64,000 bases of DNA, taken from the NCBI GenBank assembly GCA_963750075.1, contig CAVVPG010000004.1:310001-374000 (forward strand), read 5' to 3'. A program made the position numbers and the translations under genes. Within the stretch, counting starts at the first letter, position 1; each line of letters begins with the position of its first letter. The stretch comes from Bog-473 sp963750075 (lineage in GTDB: Bacteria; Actinomycetota; Acidimicrobiia; Acidimicrobiales; RAAP-2). The notes under the pieces are model-generated. The model did no database searches, had not been told where the DNA came from, and saw only the letters and a program-made list of their open reading frames with translations. Shown here piece after piece: positions 23,292 to 31,600 of this stretch.

Positions 23292-24674
23292 TCAGGAAGC
23301 CCGGGACGCCACCAGCGGGACGGGGCGGGCCAGGCTCCAGCTGAACGTGTCCTCGATGTCGGCCAGCTCGAGCGGCGTCGCCAGGTCGTCGACGGTCGGG
23401 CCGACCCGGTCGGCCACCTCCTGCAACAACGCCTCGTCGAACCCCCACAGGCCGACGGCGTTGGAGCCGAGGATCCGGCGCAGGTCGTCCTCGGGCAGGC
23501 CACCGAAGATGTAGCGCAGCGTCTCGCGGTGGACGGGTGCGGCCCCCTCGAGATGCGGGTAGTCCGCGCCCCACATCAGCTTGTCGATGCCGATCTCGTG
23601 GCGCATCTCGGCCTCGTAGCGCTTCATGAGCGACCCGCCCAGCCAGACGTGCTTCTCGAAGTAGTCGCGGGGTCGCATCTTGAGGTAGGAGCGCACCGGC
23701 GCGCCCCCGTGCGTGTCGAAGAACGACTCCATGTCGCGGATCAGTGACGGGAGCCACTGCACCCCGTTCTCCGTGACGACCACCTTGAGGTCGGGATGGC
23801 GGTCGAACACGCCCCCGAGGATCATGAACCACAGCGGGCGGCGGGTGAAGACGAACACCTCGTAGAGCCCCAGCATGCCCCCATGCGCCTGGTCGTAGAG
23901 GAATTTGGTGTCGGTCGCCGACCCGGAGGCTCCCGTGTGGAGGTTGACCACCATCTGGTGGTCCTCGCAGGCGCTCCAGAACGGGTCGTAGTAGTCGTCC
24001 GCGTACCCGGGGAGCCGTGAGCCGACCGACATGGCCGGTAGCATCACGCCGCCGAAGATGCCGTTGGCCCTGGCCCACGCCACCTCGTCGACGGCGCGCT
24101 CCATGTCGTGGAAGTCGATCGGCATGCAGCCGGCGCGCCGCCCCGGGGCGGCGGCACAGAAGTCGGCCAGCCAGCGCACGTAGGCGTGCAGCGCCGGCCA
24201 CACCACCTCGAGCCCCTTGTCGGTGGTCGCGCCGAGGTACATCGCCGGTGACAGACCCCCGGCCAGGATCGGCCCGGGCAGCGTCACCTCCGCGTGGATC
24301 CCCTGCTCCTCGAGCACCGCGAGGCGCCGACCGCCGCCGTCGCCCGGCACCACCCAGTCCGTGCCGTAGTGGGCCAGCCAGCCTCGTGCCGCGTCGGTGT
24401 CGACGCCCATGCCGGCGAGGCGCCTGGCCGCGGTCGCCCGCACGGGGTCGGACTCGTCGACCTCACCCGGGTCGAACCCGCCGAACATGGAGATGGCCAG
24501 CGACGACAGGTCGCCGAAGGCCGCCACCGCCTCGCGCTGCGCCGGGTCGACGTAGGAGAGGAAGTGGTCGAGGCTGTCCGGCGAGGCGTGGGTGTCGGCC
24601 GAGACGACGACGTAGTTCCGGCCGGTCGTGACGCTCTGGCCCGCTCCCGCCGATGCCCTTGCTCCCTCACCCAT
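23292..24674 (-). CDS. Amidohydrolase family protein (Amidohydro_2)
   Basis: This 460-residue TIM-barrel hydrolase/decarboxylase-fold protein is of the PF04909 type. Expected segments are VVVSADTHASP (metal-binding N-terminal motif, here D-T-H), VVNLHTGASGS (strand 5 His), VTENGVQWLPSLI and KLMWGADYPHLEG (the catalytic Asp). Relatives include decarboxylases and hydrolases of aromatic or cyclic acids, and they are abundant next to thiolase/DUF35 genes. ATG 24674 is preferred because family homology starts right after it. It is divergent from the Ftr1-like gene. A paralogue lies at 62510. Confidence 0.88.
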   Translation of the reverse strand: MGEGARASAGAGQSVTTGRNYVVVSADTHASPDSLDHFLSYVDPAQREAVAAFGDLSSLAISMFGGFDPGEVDESDPVRATAARRLAGMGVDTDAARGWLAHYGTDWVVPGDGGGRRLAVLEEQGIHAEVTLPGPILAGGLSPAMYLGATTDKGLEVVWPALHAYVRWLADFCAAAPGRRAGCMPIDFHDMERAVDEVAWARANGIFGGVMLPAMSVGSRLPGYADDYYDPFWSACEDHQMVVNLHTGASGSATDTKFLYDQAHGGMLGLYEVFVFTRRPLWFMILGGVFDRHPDLKVVVTENGVQWLPSLIRDMESFFDTHGGAPVRSYLKMRPRDYFEKHVWLGGSLMKRYEAEMRHEIGIDKLMWGADYPHLEGAAPVHRETLRYIFGGLPEDDLRRILGSNAVGLWGFDEALLQEVADRVGPTVDDLATPLELADIEDTFSWSLARPVPLVASRAS

Positions 24675-24763
24675 CGCAACCGTCCCCGTTCGAGAATCTC
24701 CCTGGTCAGTCCTCCGCACACTATCCCTGTGCTCCTCTGAGCGAAGGAGGCATCGGGAGCCGT

Positions 24764-24769
24764 TACATT
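24764..24769 (+). promoter_or_regulatory. -10 box upstream of the Ftr1-like membrane protein gene
   Basis: TACATT lies 12 bases before ATG 24782, predicting a very short leader of about 6 bases in the 107-base divergent region. Confidence 0.35.
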
Positions 24770-24781
24770 TGTCGGCGACCC

Positions 24782-25564
24782 ATGCACACCTCCTCCACGG
24801 TCGTACTTGTCCTGGCCGTCTTCGCGGCGAGCCTCGTCGAGATGGTCGAGGCGCTGACCATCGTGGTGGCCGCGGGCGTGAGCCGTGGTTGGCGCTCCGC
24901 ACTGGAGGGCGCGGCCGTGGCGGCGGCAGTCCTGGGCGTGCTCGTGCTGGCGGTGGGGGTCCCGCTCATCCGCTACGTCCCGATCGACGCGCTGCGGGTG
25001 GTCGTGGGGGCGCTGCTCCTGGTGCTGGGCCTGTCGTGGCTGCGCAAGGCGATCCTGCGCGCGAGCGGCCACAAGGCCATGCACGACGAGGACAAGATCT
25101 ACGCCGACACAGTGGCCGAGCTCGGCTCGGACGAGGCCGGGGCGTCGGCGGAGCCGAACAAGGGCCGCGACGGCGTCGGGTTCGCGGTGGCGTTCAAGGG
25201 TGTCTTCCTCGAGGGCATGGAGGTGGTCTTGATCGTCATCAGCCTCGGCGCCGCCCAGAACCGCCTCGGCCTGGCCGCGCTGGCGGCGGGAGCCGCCGTG
25301 GTCCTCGTCGGCATCGTCGGGCTTCTGGTGGCGCGCCAGCTCAGCGAGGTGCCCGAGAACACCATCAAGACACTGGTCGGCGTCATGCTGACCAGTTTCG
25401 GCGTGTTCTGGGTCGGCGAGGGCGCCGGGGTCGACTGGCCTGGCGGCGACCTGGCCATACCCGTGCTGGCCGGCTTCTTCGTCGTGGTCTACTTCGCGAT
25501 GACGGCCTACATGCGAGCGAACCTCCCCGCTCCCGCGGTCCAGGTCGAAGGGGCCACGCCGTGA
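24782..25564 (+). CDS. Ftr1-like integral membrane protein (COG4280-like)
   Basis: This 260-residue protein has about seven hydrophobic segments in two halves. Each half opens with an acidic E-x-x-E motif inside a helix: SLVEMVEALTIVVAAG (about residues 16-31) and FLEGMEVVLIVISLG (about 145-159). Iron permeases of the Ftr1/OfeT superfamily use R/E-x-x-E pairs in this way, and a related uncharacterised membrane family shares the pattern. The Arg of the classical REXXE is absent, so iron transport is only a suggestion. A small membrane protein overlaps its stop by 4 bases. Confidence 0.75.
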   Translation: MHTSSTVVLVLAVFAASLVEMVEALTIVVAAGVSRGWRSALEGAAVAAAVLGVLVLAVGVPLIRYVPIDALRVVVGALLLVLGLSWLRKAILRASGHKAMHDEDKIYADTVAELGSDEAGASAEPNKGRDGVGFAVAFKGVFLEGMEVVLIVISLGAAQNRLGLAALAAGAAVVLVGIVGLLVARQLSEVPENTIKTLVGVMLTSFGVFWVGEGAGVDWPGGDLAIPVLAGFFVVVYFAMTAYMRANLPAPAVQVEGATP

Positions 25565-25785
25565 TCGCCGCCATCCGAAAGGGGATCGTCGCCTTCGGCC
25601 GCTTCTGGTGGGACTTCCTGATCGGGGACACCCCCGAGCTGGCGGTGGCGACCGGCGTCATCGTCGGGGCGGCCTTCCTGCTCGCCGGCAGCCGCTGGGC
25701 AGGGGCAATCATCCTGCCGGGGCTGGCGACCGGCTTCCTCCTCGTCAGCACGTGGCGCGGTCGCCGCCGCGCTCCCCGGGGGTAG
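25561..25785 (+). CDS. Small membrane protein, partner of the Ftr1-like protein
   Basis: This 74-residue protein starts at GTG 25561, overlapping the preceding stop by 4 bases, so translation is coupled. It contains an amphipathic start (AIRKGIVAFGRFWWDFLIGD) and two hydrophobic segments (about 28-42 and 48-62), ending in a basic tail (STWRGRRRAPRG). It probably assists or stabilises the membrane protein encoded upstream. No family was recognised. Confidence 0.65.
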   Translation: MIAAIRKGIVAFGRFWWDFLIGDTPELAVATGVIVGAAFLLAGSRWAGAIILPGLATGFLLVSTWRGRRRAPRG

Positions 25786-25925
25786 CCGTCGCCCCGGAAG
25801 CCCTCTCCGCAGGAGTCGACCCCGGCGCAGTAGGCGTGGTCTGGAGGGCCGACGGGACCCAGCAGGCGACCTACAACGGCCAGCCCCTGTACATCTACGA
25901 CCAGGAGCAGGTCGGCATCCCTTAA
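25771..25925 (+). pseudogene. Remnant of a 'secreted repeat' lipoprotein (Lipoprotein_15-like)
   Basis: One open frame ends at TAA 25923-25925 and reads SAGVDPGAVGVVWRADGTQQ followed by ATYNGQPLYIYD. This matches the core of the COG4315/Lipoprotein_15 repeat, where '...DGT.QVTYNGxPLYxY' is diagnostic. Nothing upstream supplies the signal peptide or the first half of the repeat, because that DNA encodes the small membrane protein in another frame. It is most likely a degraded fragment. Confidence 0.4.
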
Positions 25926-25986
25926 CCAACGACCCGGCTCCGGACCGGGAGCCGCGCGGACCCGCGCGAGGGGACGCCGTGAGCCC

Positions 25987-26859
25987 TCAGGTGGGCGTGC
26001 CCACGGGCCGGCTCGGCTCCGGCTCGGTCGACGGGCTCGCCAGGGTGCGCTCGGGCAACAGGAGGACCGCGCCGACCAGGAAGCAGATGGCACCGACGAA
26101 GGTGCCCAGGTTGGTCAGCGCCAGGCTCACGAGCTGACCGTTGGGCTCGACGTACGAGGCGATCGCCGAGACCCCGAACGCGACGGAGCCGAACAGGTTC
26201 AGCGCGGTGATCCACCAGGAAAGGCTCGTCGGGCGCCAGGCGATCGGGCCATGGCACTCCTCGGCCCAGGCCAACCAGCTCGAGACCAGGAAGCACACCG
26301 AGCCCAACGCGTCGGGCCGCCACACGGGGTGATGACCCGGCGACGCCCCCAGCCCGACGACGAGGGCGCTGAAGGTGGTCCGGTTGAACCACAGCGTCCC
26401 CACGAGCTGGATGACGGCGGCCCACCAGTCGATCCGGTGGTGCTGGACCCTCAAGAGGGCGCCGAAGCCCCGGCGCCGCGCCCCGTCGAGGGTGCCGGGG
26501 GCGCAGGCGGTCTCGGAGTACTGCAGGAACGACGCCGTCGTGAAGAAGATGGACCCGATGAAGAAGGTCAGGTTGTCGGCGTTGGTCCCCACTCCGGTCG
26601 CGTAGGCGGGGAACGAACCGAGCGCGAAGCAGACCGACCCGACCGCGAACAGGATGCCGATCCACCACGCGGTGGCACGGGGTGCCCACCAGATGGAGCC
26701 GGCCGGCACCCCTGAGGGGTGCTTGCGGTGCCACCGTGACTCCCAGGTCATCAACGTGCCGTCGGCGCGGCGGAAGACCTGCCGGGTGACGAAGGGGCCC
26801 AGGCCCCGTGCGCCCAGCCGCATCCAGCCCTGAGGGACCTCCACGTAGGCCGACCGCAT
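25987..26859 (-). CDS. Multi-pass membrane protein (YrhK-like segments)
   Basis: This 290-residue protein begins with a cytoplasmic stretch of about 60 residues (RQVFRRADGTLMTWESRWHR). About six membrane segments follow, arranged as similar pairs: WWIGILFAVGSVCFALGS, FFIGSIFFTTASFLQYSE, LGSVCFLVSSWLAWAEE and NLFGSVAFGVSAIASYVE. Each carries a 'G-S-x-x-F' pattern reminiscent of the YrhK domain. The repeat suggests internal duplication. Function is unknown. A TATCGT box sits 8 bases before ATG 26859. It is divergent from the mycothiol-dependent dehydrogenase gene. Confidence 0.75.
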   Translation of the reverse strand: MRSAYVEVPQGWMRLGARGLGPFVTRQVFRRADGTLMTWESRWHRKHPSGVPAGSIWWAPRATAWWIGILFAVGSVCFALGSFPAYATGVGTNADNLTFFIGSIFFTTASFLQYSETACAPGTLDGARRRGFGALLRVQHHRIDWWAAVIQLVGTLWFNRTTFSALVVGLGASPGHHPVWRPDALGSVCFLVSSWLAWAEECHGPIAWRPTSLSWWITALNLFGSVAFGVSAIASYVEPNGQLVSLALTNLGTFVGAICFLVGAVLLLPERTLASPSTEPEPSRPVGTPT

Positions 26860-26980
26860 CGCGGGTCACGATACGACGCCGCTGCCCCGGCGCCGGCGCC
26901 GGGGGCTCCGGCCGACCTCGGGGACTCGCGCGCTGCCTGCCGATCGGGCATCATGTGGGCTCGCCGACGGGAGGAGCACG

Positions 26981-28065
26981 ATGGCACGCGAGGTCCGTGG
27001 GGTGGTGTCGAGGGCGAAGGGCGCGCCGGTCACGCTCGAGACCATCGTCGTGCCCGACCCCGGGCCGGGCGAAGCGGTCGTCGCGGTGCAGGCGTGCGGG
27101 GTGTGCCACACGGATCTGCACTACCGCGAGGGCGGCATCAGCGACGACTTCCCTTTCCTCCTCGGCCACGAGGCGGCCGGCGTCGTCGACACCGTCGGGC
27201 CCGGTGTCACCGACGTCGCGCCGGGCGACTTCGTCGTCCTCAACTGGCGGGCGGTCTGCGGGGAGTGCCGCGCCTGCCGGCGGGGCCGGCCCTGGTACTG
27301 CTTCTCCACCCGCAACGCCACCCAGAAGATGACCCTGACCGACGGCACGGCGCTCTCCCCCGCACTCGGCATCGGCGCCTTCGCGGAGGCGACGCTGGTG
27401 GCGGCCGGCCAGTGCACGAAGGTCGACCCCGCCGCGCGGCCCGAGGCCGTGGGGCTGCTGGGCTGCGGCGTGATGGCCGGGCTCGGGGCGGCGATGTTCA
27501 CCGGGCAGGTGGGGCCGGGCGACTCGGTGGCCGTCTTCGGCTGCGGCGGCGTCGGGTGTGCCGCCGTCGCCGGGGCGAGGCTCGCGGGGGCGGCCACCGT
27601 CATCGGGATCGACCTCGACCCGCGGAAGCTCGAGCTCGCGACGTCGTTCGGCGCCACGCACACCGTCGATGCGAGTGCGGCCGACCCCGTGGAGGCGATC
27701 CGGTCGCTGACCGGCGGCAACGGGGCCGACGTCTGCATCGAGGCGGTGGGCCACCCCGCCGTGATGGAGCAGGCCTTCTTCGCCCGCGACCTGGCGGGGA
27801 CCCTGGTGCAGGTCGGCGTCCCGACCCCCGACATGCGCATCGACATCCCGATGATCGAATTCTTCGGGCGCGGGGCGCGTTGAAGCCGAGCTGGTACGGC
27901 GACTGCCTCCCCTCGCGCGACTTCCCGATGCTCGTCGACCTCTACCTGCAGGGGCGACTCGACCTCGACCGCTTCGTCAGCGAGACCATCGGCATCGACG
28001 GCGTGGAGGCTGCCTTCGCTCGCATGCAGCGTGGCGACGTGCTGCGCTCCGTCGTCGTCCTCTGA
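26981..28065 (+). pseudogene. mscR: S-(hydroxymethyl)mycothiol dehydrogenase-like zinc alcohol dehydrogenase, frameshifted near the 3' end
   Basis: The main frame (GGGAGGAGCACG before ATG 26981) encodes a zinc MDR enzyme: CGVCHTDLHYREGG and GHEAAGVV (catalytic zinc), then the structural-zinc Cys cluster in CGECRACRRGRPWYC, and VAVFGCGGVGCAAVAGARLA (NAD-binding). ATQKMTLTDGT closely matches actinobacterial mycothiol-dependent formaldehyde dehydrogenases. It stops early at 27883 after IEFFGRG. The missing end (ALKPSWYGDCLPSRDFP to VLRSVVVL) is in the next frame to 28065. One G lost in the run at 27872-27875 explains it. Repaired length is about 361 residues. The enzyme would oxidise the formaldehyde-mycothiol adduct. 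A sequencing error is quite possible. Confidence 0.85.
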
Positions 28066-28073
28066 TCCCCTGC

Positions 28074-29708
28074 ATGACGCTGCCGCTCGCCCCTTTCGGC
28101 CCCCGGACGGGGCTGCACGGCATGGTGGCGGCGGCCGACCAGCTGGCGGTGGTGGCGGGCGCCGGCATGCTCGAGCGCGGCGGCTCCGCCGCCGACGCCG
28201 CCGTGGCGACGGGGACGGTCATGGCCGTGGTGGGCCCCCATCTGTGCGGGCTCGGGGGCGACGTCCTCGCCATGGTGTCGGCACCCGGCGCACCACCCGA
28301 GGCGCTCCTGTCGGTCGGGCGAGCCGGTGCCGGGGCCGATGCCGCCGGCATGCGCGCCGAAGGGATGTCGGTCATGCCGCTCCGGGGCGACGTCCGCAGT
28401 GTGCCGGTCCCGGGCGCCGTCGACGGCTGGCTGGCCCTGCACGCGCGCCACGGGCGGCTGCCGCTCGGCGAGGTCCTTGCGCCGGCGATCGAGCTGGCCA
28501 CCGACGGCTTCGCCGCCTCCATCATGCTGGCGCTGGCGAGCCATCTCGTCCACGCGCTCGGCGGAGCACGCGAGCTGTGCCCCGACGGCCCGCTCGAGGT
28601 CGGCCAGCCCGTGCGCCTCCCCGGGATCGCCCGCACGCTGCGCGCCATCGCCCGCGACGGCCGCGATGCCTATTACGGCGGCGAGTTCGGGCGTGGCCTC
28701 CTCCAGCTCGGGGGCGGCACCTACGCCCCGGAGGACTTCGCCGCCCCCGCGGCGCAGTGGTGCGAACCGCTACGGCTTGCCGTGTGGGGCCACGACCTGT
28801 GGACGGTGCCCCCACCCTCCCAGGGCTACCTGACGCTGGCCGGCGCCTTCGTGGCGGCGGCCGCGGGGCTCGGGACCGACCCCGACGATCCGCGCTGGGC
28901 GCACCTCCTCGTCGAGTCGTGGCGCGCCGTCGGCCACGACCGGCCCGAGGTGCTCTTCGACGGTGCCGACGGCGCGTCGCTCCTCGACCCCGACCGCCTC
29001 GCCGCGGCCGTCGCCCGCGTGGACGCGGAGGCGGCGGCACCGCCGGACGTCGCGCCCGGCCGGGGCACGGCGGGAGCCACGGTGGCCCGGGTGGGTGACG
29101 GGGACACCACCCACCTGTGCGCCGTGGACGCGGACGGGCTCGGGGTCTCGCTCACGCAGTCCAACGCGCTCGACTTCGGCTCGCACCTGGTGGAGCCGGC
29201 AACCGGGGTCTTCCTCCACAACCGCGGGGTGGGCTTCTCCCTGATCGAGGGCCACCCCGCCGAGCTGGCGCCCGGCCGGCGACCACCCCACACCCTGTCC
29301 CCGATGCTCGCCACGGGGAGCGGAGGGCCGTTGACGCACCTGGTCGGCGCCATGGGGGGCGACGCCCAGCCCCAGATCATCAGCCAGCTCCTGGCCCGCC
29401 TGCTGCACGCCGGCCAGGACCCCGCGACGGCGGTGGCCTCGCCCCGGCTCGTCCTCGACGCGCCGGCCGCAGGTCCGTTCCGCCTGTGGTGGGGCGAGGA
29501 CCTCACGGTGGTCGCCGAGGCGGCCGCGCCCCCCGGGTGGCACGACGGGCTGACCGCCCGCGGCCACCGGGTGCAGCGGATCCGCGCCTTCGACCCCGTC
29601 GCCGTCGGCTGCGCCCAGATCGTCGAGGTCGGGCCCGACGGCGGGGCCCGACGCTTCGTCGGGGCGTCGGACCCGCGCAGCCCCGAGGGCGCCGCCATCG
29701 GCCGCTGA
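28074..29708 (+). CDS. Gamma-glutamyltransferase family protein
   Basis: This 544-residue Ntn-hydrolase proenzyme shows MLERGGSAADAAVATGTVMA near the N-terminus, LCGLGGD and PVPGAVDGW in the large part. The autoprocessing/nucleophile Thr345 is in GDTTHLCAVDADG, and the small-subunit motifs NRGVGFSL and LSPMLA follow. The precursor should cleave itself before Thr345. Known members transfer or hydrolyse gamma-glutamyl groups, while shorter relatives act on other amides. No signal peptide is visible, so it may be cytosolic. It starts 8 bases after the dehydrogenase end, and a role in thiol or conjugate turnover is possible. Confidence 0.88.
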   Translation: MTLPLAPFGPRTGLHGMVAAADQLAVVAGAGMLERGGSAADAAVATGTVMAVVGPHLCGLGGDVLAMVSAPGAPPEALLSVGRAGAGADAAGMRAEGMSVMPLRGDVRSVPVPGAVDGWLALHARHGRLPLGEVLAPAIELATDGFAASIMLALASHLVHALGGARELCPDGPLEVGQPVRLPGIARTLRAIARDGRDAYYGGEFGRGLLQLGGGTYAPEDFAAPAAQWCEPLRLAVWGHDLWTVPPPSQGYLTLAGAFVAAAAGLGTDPDDPRWAHLLVESWRAVGHDRPEVLFDGADGASLLDPDRLAAAVARVDAEAAAPPDVAPGRGTAGATVARVGDGDTTHLCAVDADGLGVSLTQSNALDFGSHLVEPATGVFLHNRGVGFSLIEGHPAELAPGRRPPHTLSPMLATGSGGPLTHLVGAMGGDAQPQIISQLLARLLHAGQDPATAVASPRLVLDAPAAGPFRLWWGEDLTVVAEAAAPPGWHDGLTARGHRVQRIRAFDPVAVGCAQIVEVGPDGGARRFVGASDPRSPEGAAIGR

Positions 29709-29806
29709 CGTCGTGCGGCGGCGCCGGGAGCCTCCGCCCCGGCAAGTAGCGTGGGCGCATCGAACGCTCCACCGCGCCGCCCCTTCACGCCCCCTCGGCC
29801 GCCGAC

Positions 29807-31600
29807 GTGGCCTCCCGGGCCTCGGCGGGCCGCCACGGTCGTGGCGCAGGGGCCCACCACTGGTTCGTCCGCTCCGACCCCGGGTCGCCGCTGCCCGACG
29901 GCTACAAGTGGACCGCCCTGTTCATCTCCACCCTGGGCATGTTGATGGCGACGATCGACGGCTCGATCGTCCTCATCTCGCTGCCCGACATCTTCCGGGG
30001 CATCGACCTCGACCCGCTGCTGCCGGGGAACAGCTTCTTCCTGCTGTGGATGATCCTCGGCTTCCTGGTCACGACCAGCGTGCTCGTCGTCACCCTGGGC
30101 CGGCTGGGCGACATGTACGGCCGGGTCCGCATGTACAACCTGGGTTTCGCAGTGTTCACGTTCTTCTCGCTCGCCCTCAGCGTCACCTGGATGACGGGCC
30201 CGGCCGCCGGCGTCTACCTGATCGTGATGCGCATCTTCCAGGGCGTCGGCGCCGCCATGCTCATGGCCAACTCGGCCGCCATCCTCACCGACGCCTTCCC
30301 GGAGGACCAGCGTGGCCTCGCCCTCGGCGTCAACCAGGCCGCCGCCTTCAGCGGCTCCTTCATCGGCCTGATCCTGGGGGGCATCCTCGGTCCCATCAAC
30401 TGGCGCCTGATCTTCCTGGTCTCGGTGCCGATCGGGCTCTTCGCCACGGTGTGGGGCTACCTGCGGCTGCGCGAGCTCGGGCAGCGGCGCTCGGCCCACA
30501 TCGACTGGCCGGGCAACACCACCTTCGCCCTGGGGCTGGTGCTCGTCATGGTCGGCATCACCTACGGGATCGAGCCCTACGGCGGCCACGCGATGGGCTG
30601 GACCAACCCCCGGGTGATCGGCGCGCTGGTCGGCGGCGCGCTGCTGCTCGTGGCCTTCTGCTTCATAGAGGTGCGCGTACGCGAGCCGATGTTCCGCCTG
30701 CAGCTCTTCAAGATCCGTGCCTTCACGAGCGGCGTGGTCGCCAGCTTCCTGGCCGCCATCAGCCGCGGCGGGCTCATGTTCATGCTCATCATCTGGCTGC
30801 AGGGGATCTGGTTGCCGCTGCACGGCTACTCGTTCTCCGCCACGCCGCTGTGGGCCGGCATCGCCATGATCCCATTGACGATCGGCCTGCTGATCGCCGG
30901 CCCCACATCGGGAATCCTCTCCGACCGCTACGGGGCCCGGCCCTTCGCCACGGGCGGCATGATCGGGGCGGCCATCTGCTTCGCGTTGCTCGAGGCGCTC
31001 CCGATCGACTTCTCCTACTGGGTCTTCGGACTCATCCTGTTCTTCACCGGCTTGTGCATGGCGGCGTTCGGCTCACCCAACCGCGCGGGCGTCATGAACA
31101 GCCTCCCGCCGGAGCACCGCGGCGCCGGCTCGGGCATGAACACCACGTTCCAGAACTCGGCCCAGGTCTTCTCCATCGGCATCTTCTTCACGCTGATGAT
31201 CGTGGGGCTGTCCTCCTCCCTGCCGCACAACGTCTCGGCGGGGTTGCTCGCCCACGGTGTACCGTCGGCGGTCGCCGGGCGGGCCTCACACCTCCCGCCG
31301 ATCTCGACCCTCTTCGCCGCCTTCCTCGGCTACAACCCGGTCCAGCACCTCGTCGGCGCCGGGACGCTCGCGCACCTGAGCGCGGCGCAGCAGGCCTCGC
31401 TGGCCCAGCGCAGCTTCTTCCCGGGACTCATTGCGACGCCGTTCCGGGAGGGCCTCCACGCCGCCTTCGACTTCGCCATCGTGGCCAGCCTCGCCGCCGC
31501 CGCCGCATCGTGGACGCGCGGGGGGCGCTACGTGCACAGCCCGGCCACCGAGGAGCGCTCCGACGAGCTCGTCCTCAGCCGCGCCGGGTCGGGCGCATGA
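29807..31600 (+). CDS. MFS transporter (14-helix DHA2/EmrB-like)
   Basis: This 597-residue transporter has a basic N-terminal tail of about 35 residues. Helix 1 reads FISTLGMLMATIDGSIV, the DHA2 motif with Asp, and GRLGDMYGRVRMY is motif A between TM2 and TM3. FQGVGAAMLMANSAAILTDA and GLALGVNQAAAFSGSFIG follow. Roughly 14 hydrophobic segments can be traced. The family exports drugs, lipids or metabolites by proton antiport. GTG 29807 is the assigned start, and another start upstream cannot be excluded. Its stop overlaps the start of the electron-transfer flavoprotein fusion by 4 bases, an unexpected pairing. Confidence 0.9.
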   Translation: MASRASAGRHGRGAGAHHWFVRSDPGSPLPDGYKWTALFISTLGMLMATIDGSIVLISLPDIFRGIDLDPLLPGNSFFLLWMILGFLVTTSVLVVTLGRLGDMYGRVRMYNLGFAVFTFFSLALSVTWMTGPAAGVYLIVMRIFQGVGAAMLMANSAAILTDAFPEDQRGLALGVNQAAAFSGSFIGLILGGILGPINWRLIFLVSVPIGLFATVWGYLRLRELGQRRSAHIDWPGNTTFALGLVLVMVGITYGIEPYGGHAMGWTNPRVIGALVGGALLLVAFCFIEVRVREPMFRLQLFKIRAFTSGVVASFLAAISRGGLMFMLIIWLQGIWLPLHGYSFSATPLWAGIAMIPLTIGLLIAGPTSGILSDRYGARPFATGGMIGAAICFALLEALPIDFSYWVFGLILFFTGLCMAAFGSPNRAGVMNSLPPEHRGAGSGMNTTFQNSAQVFSIGIFFTLMIVGLSSSLPHNVSAGLLAHGVPSAVAGRASHLPPISTLFAAFLGYNPVQHLVGAGTLAHLSAAQQASLAQRSFFPGLIATPFREGLHAAFDFAIVASLAAAAASWTRGGRYVHSPATEERSDELVLSRAGSGA

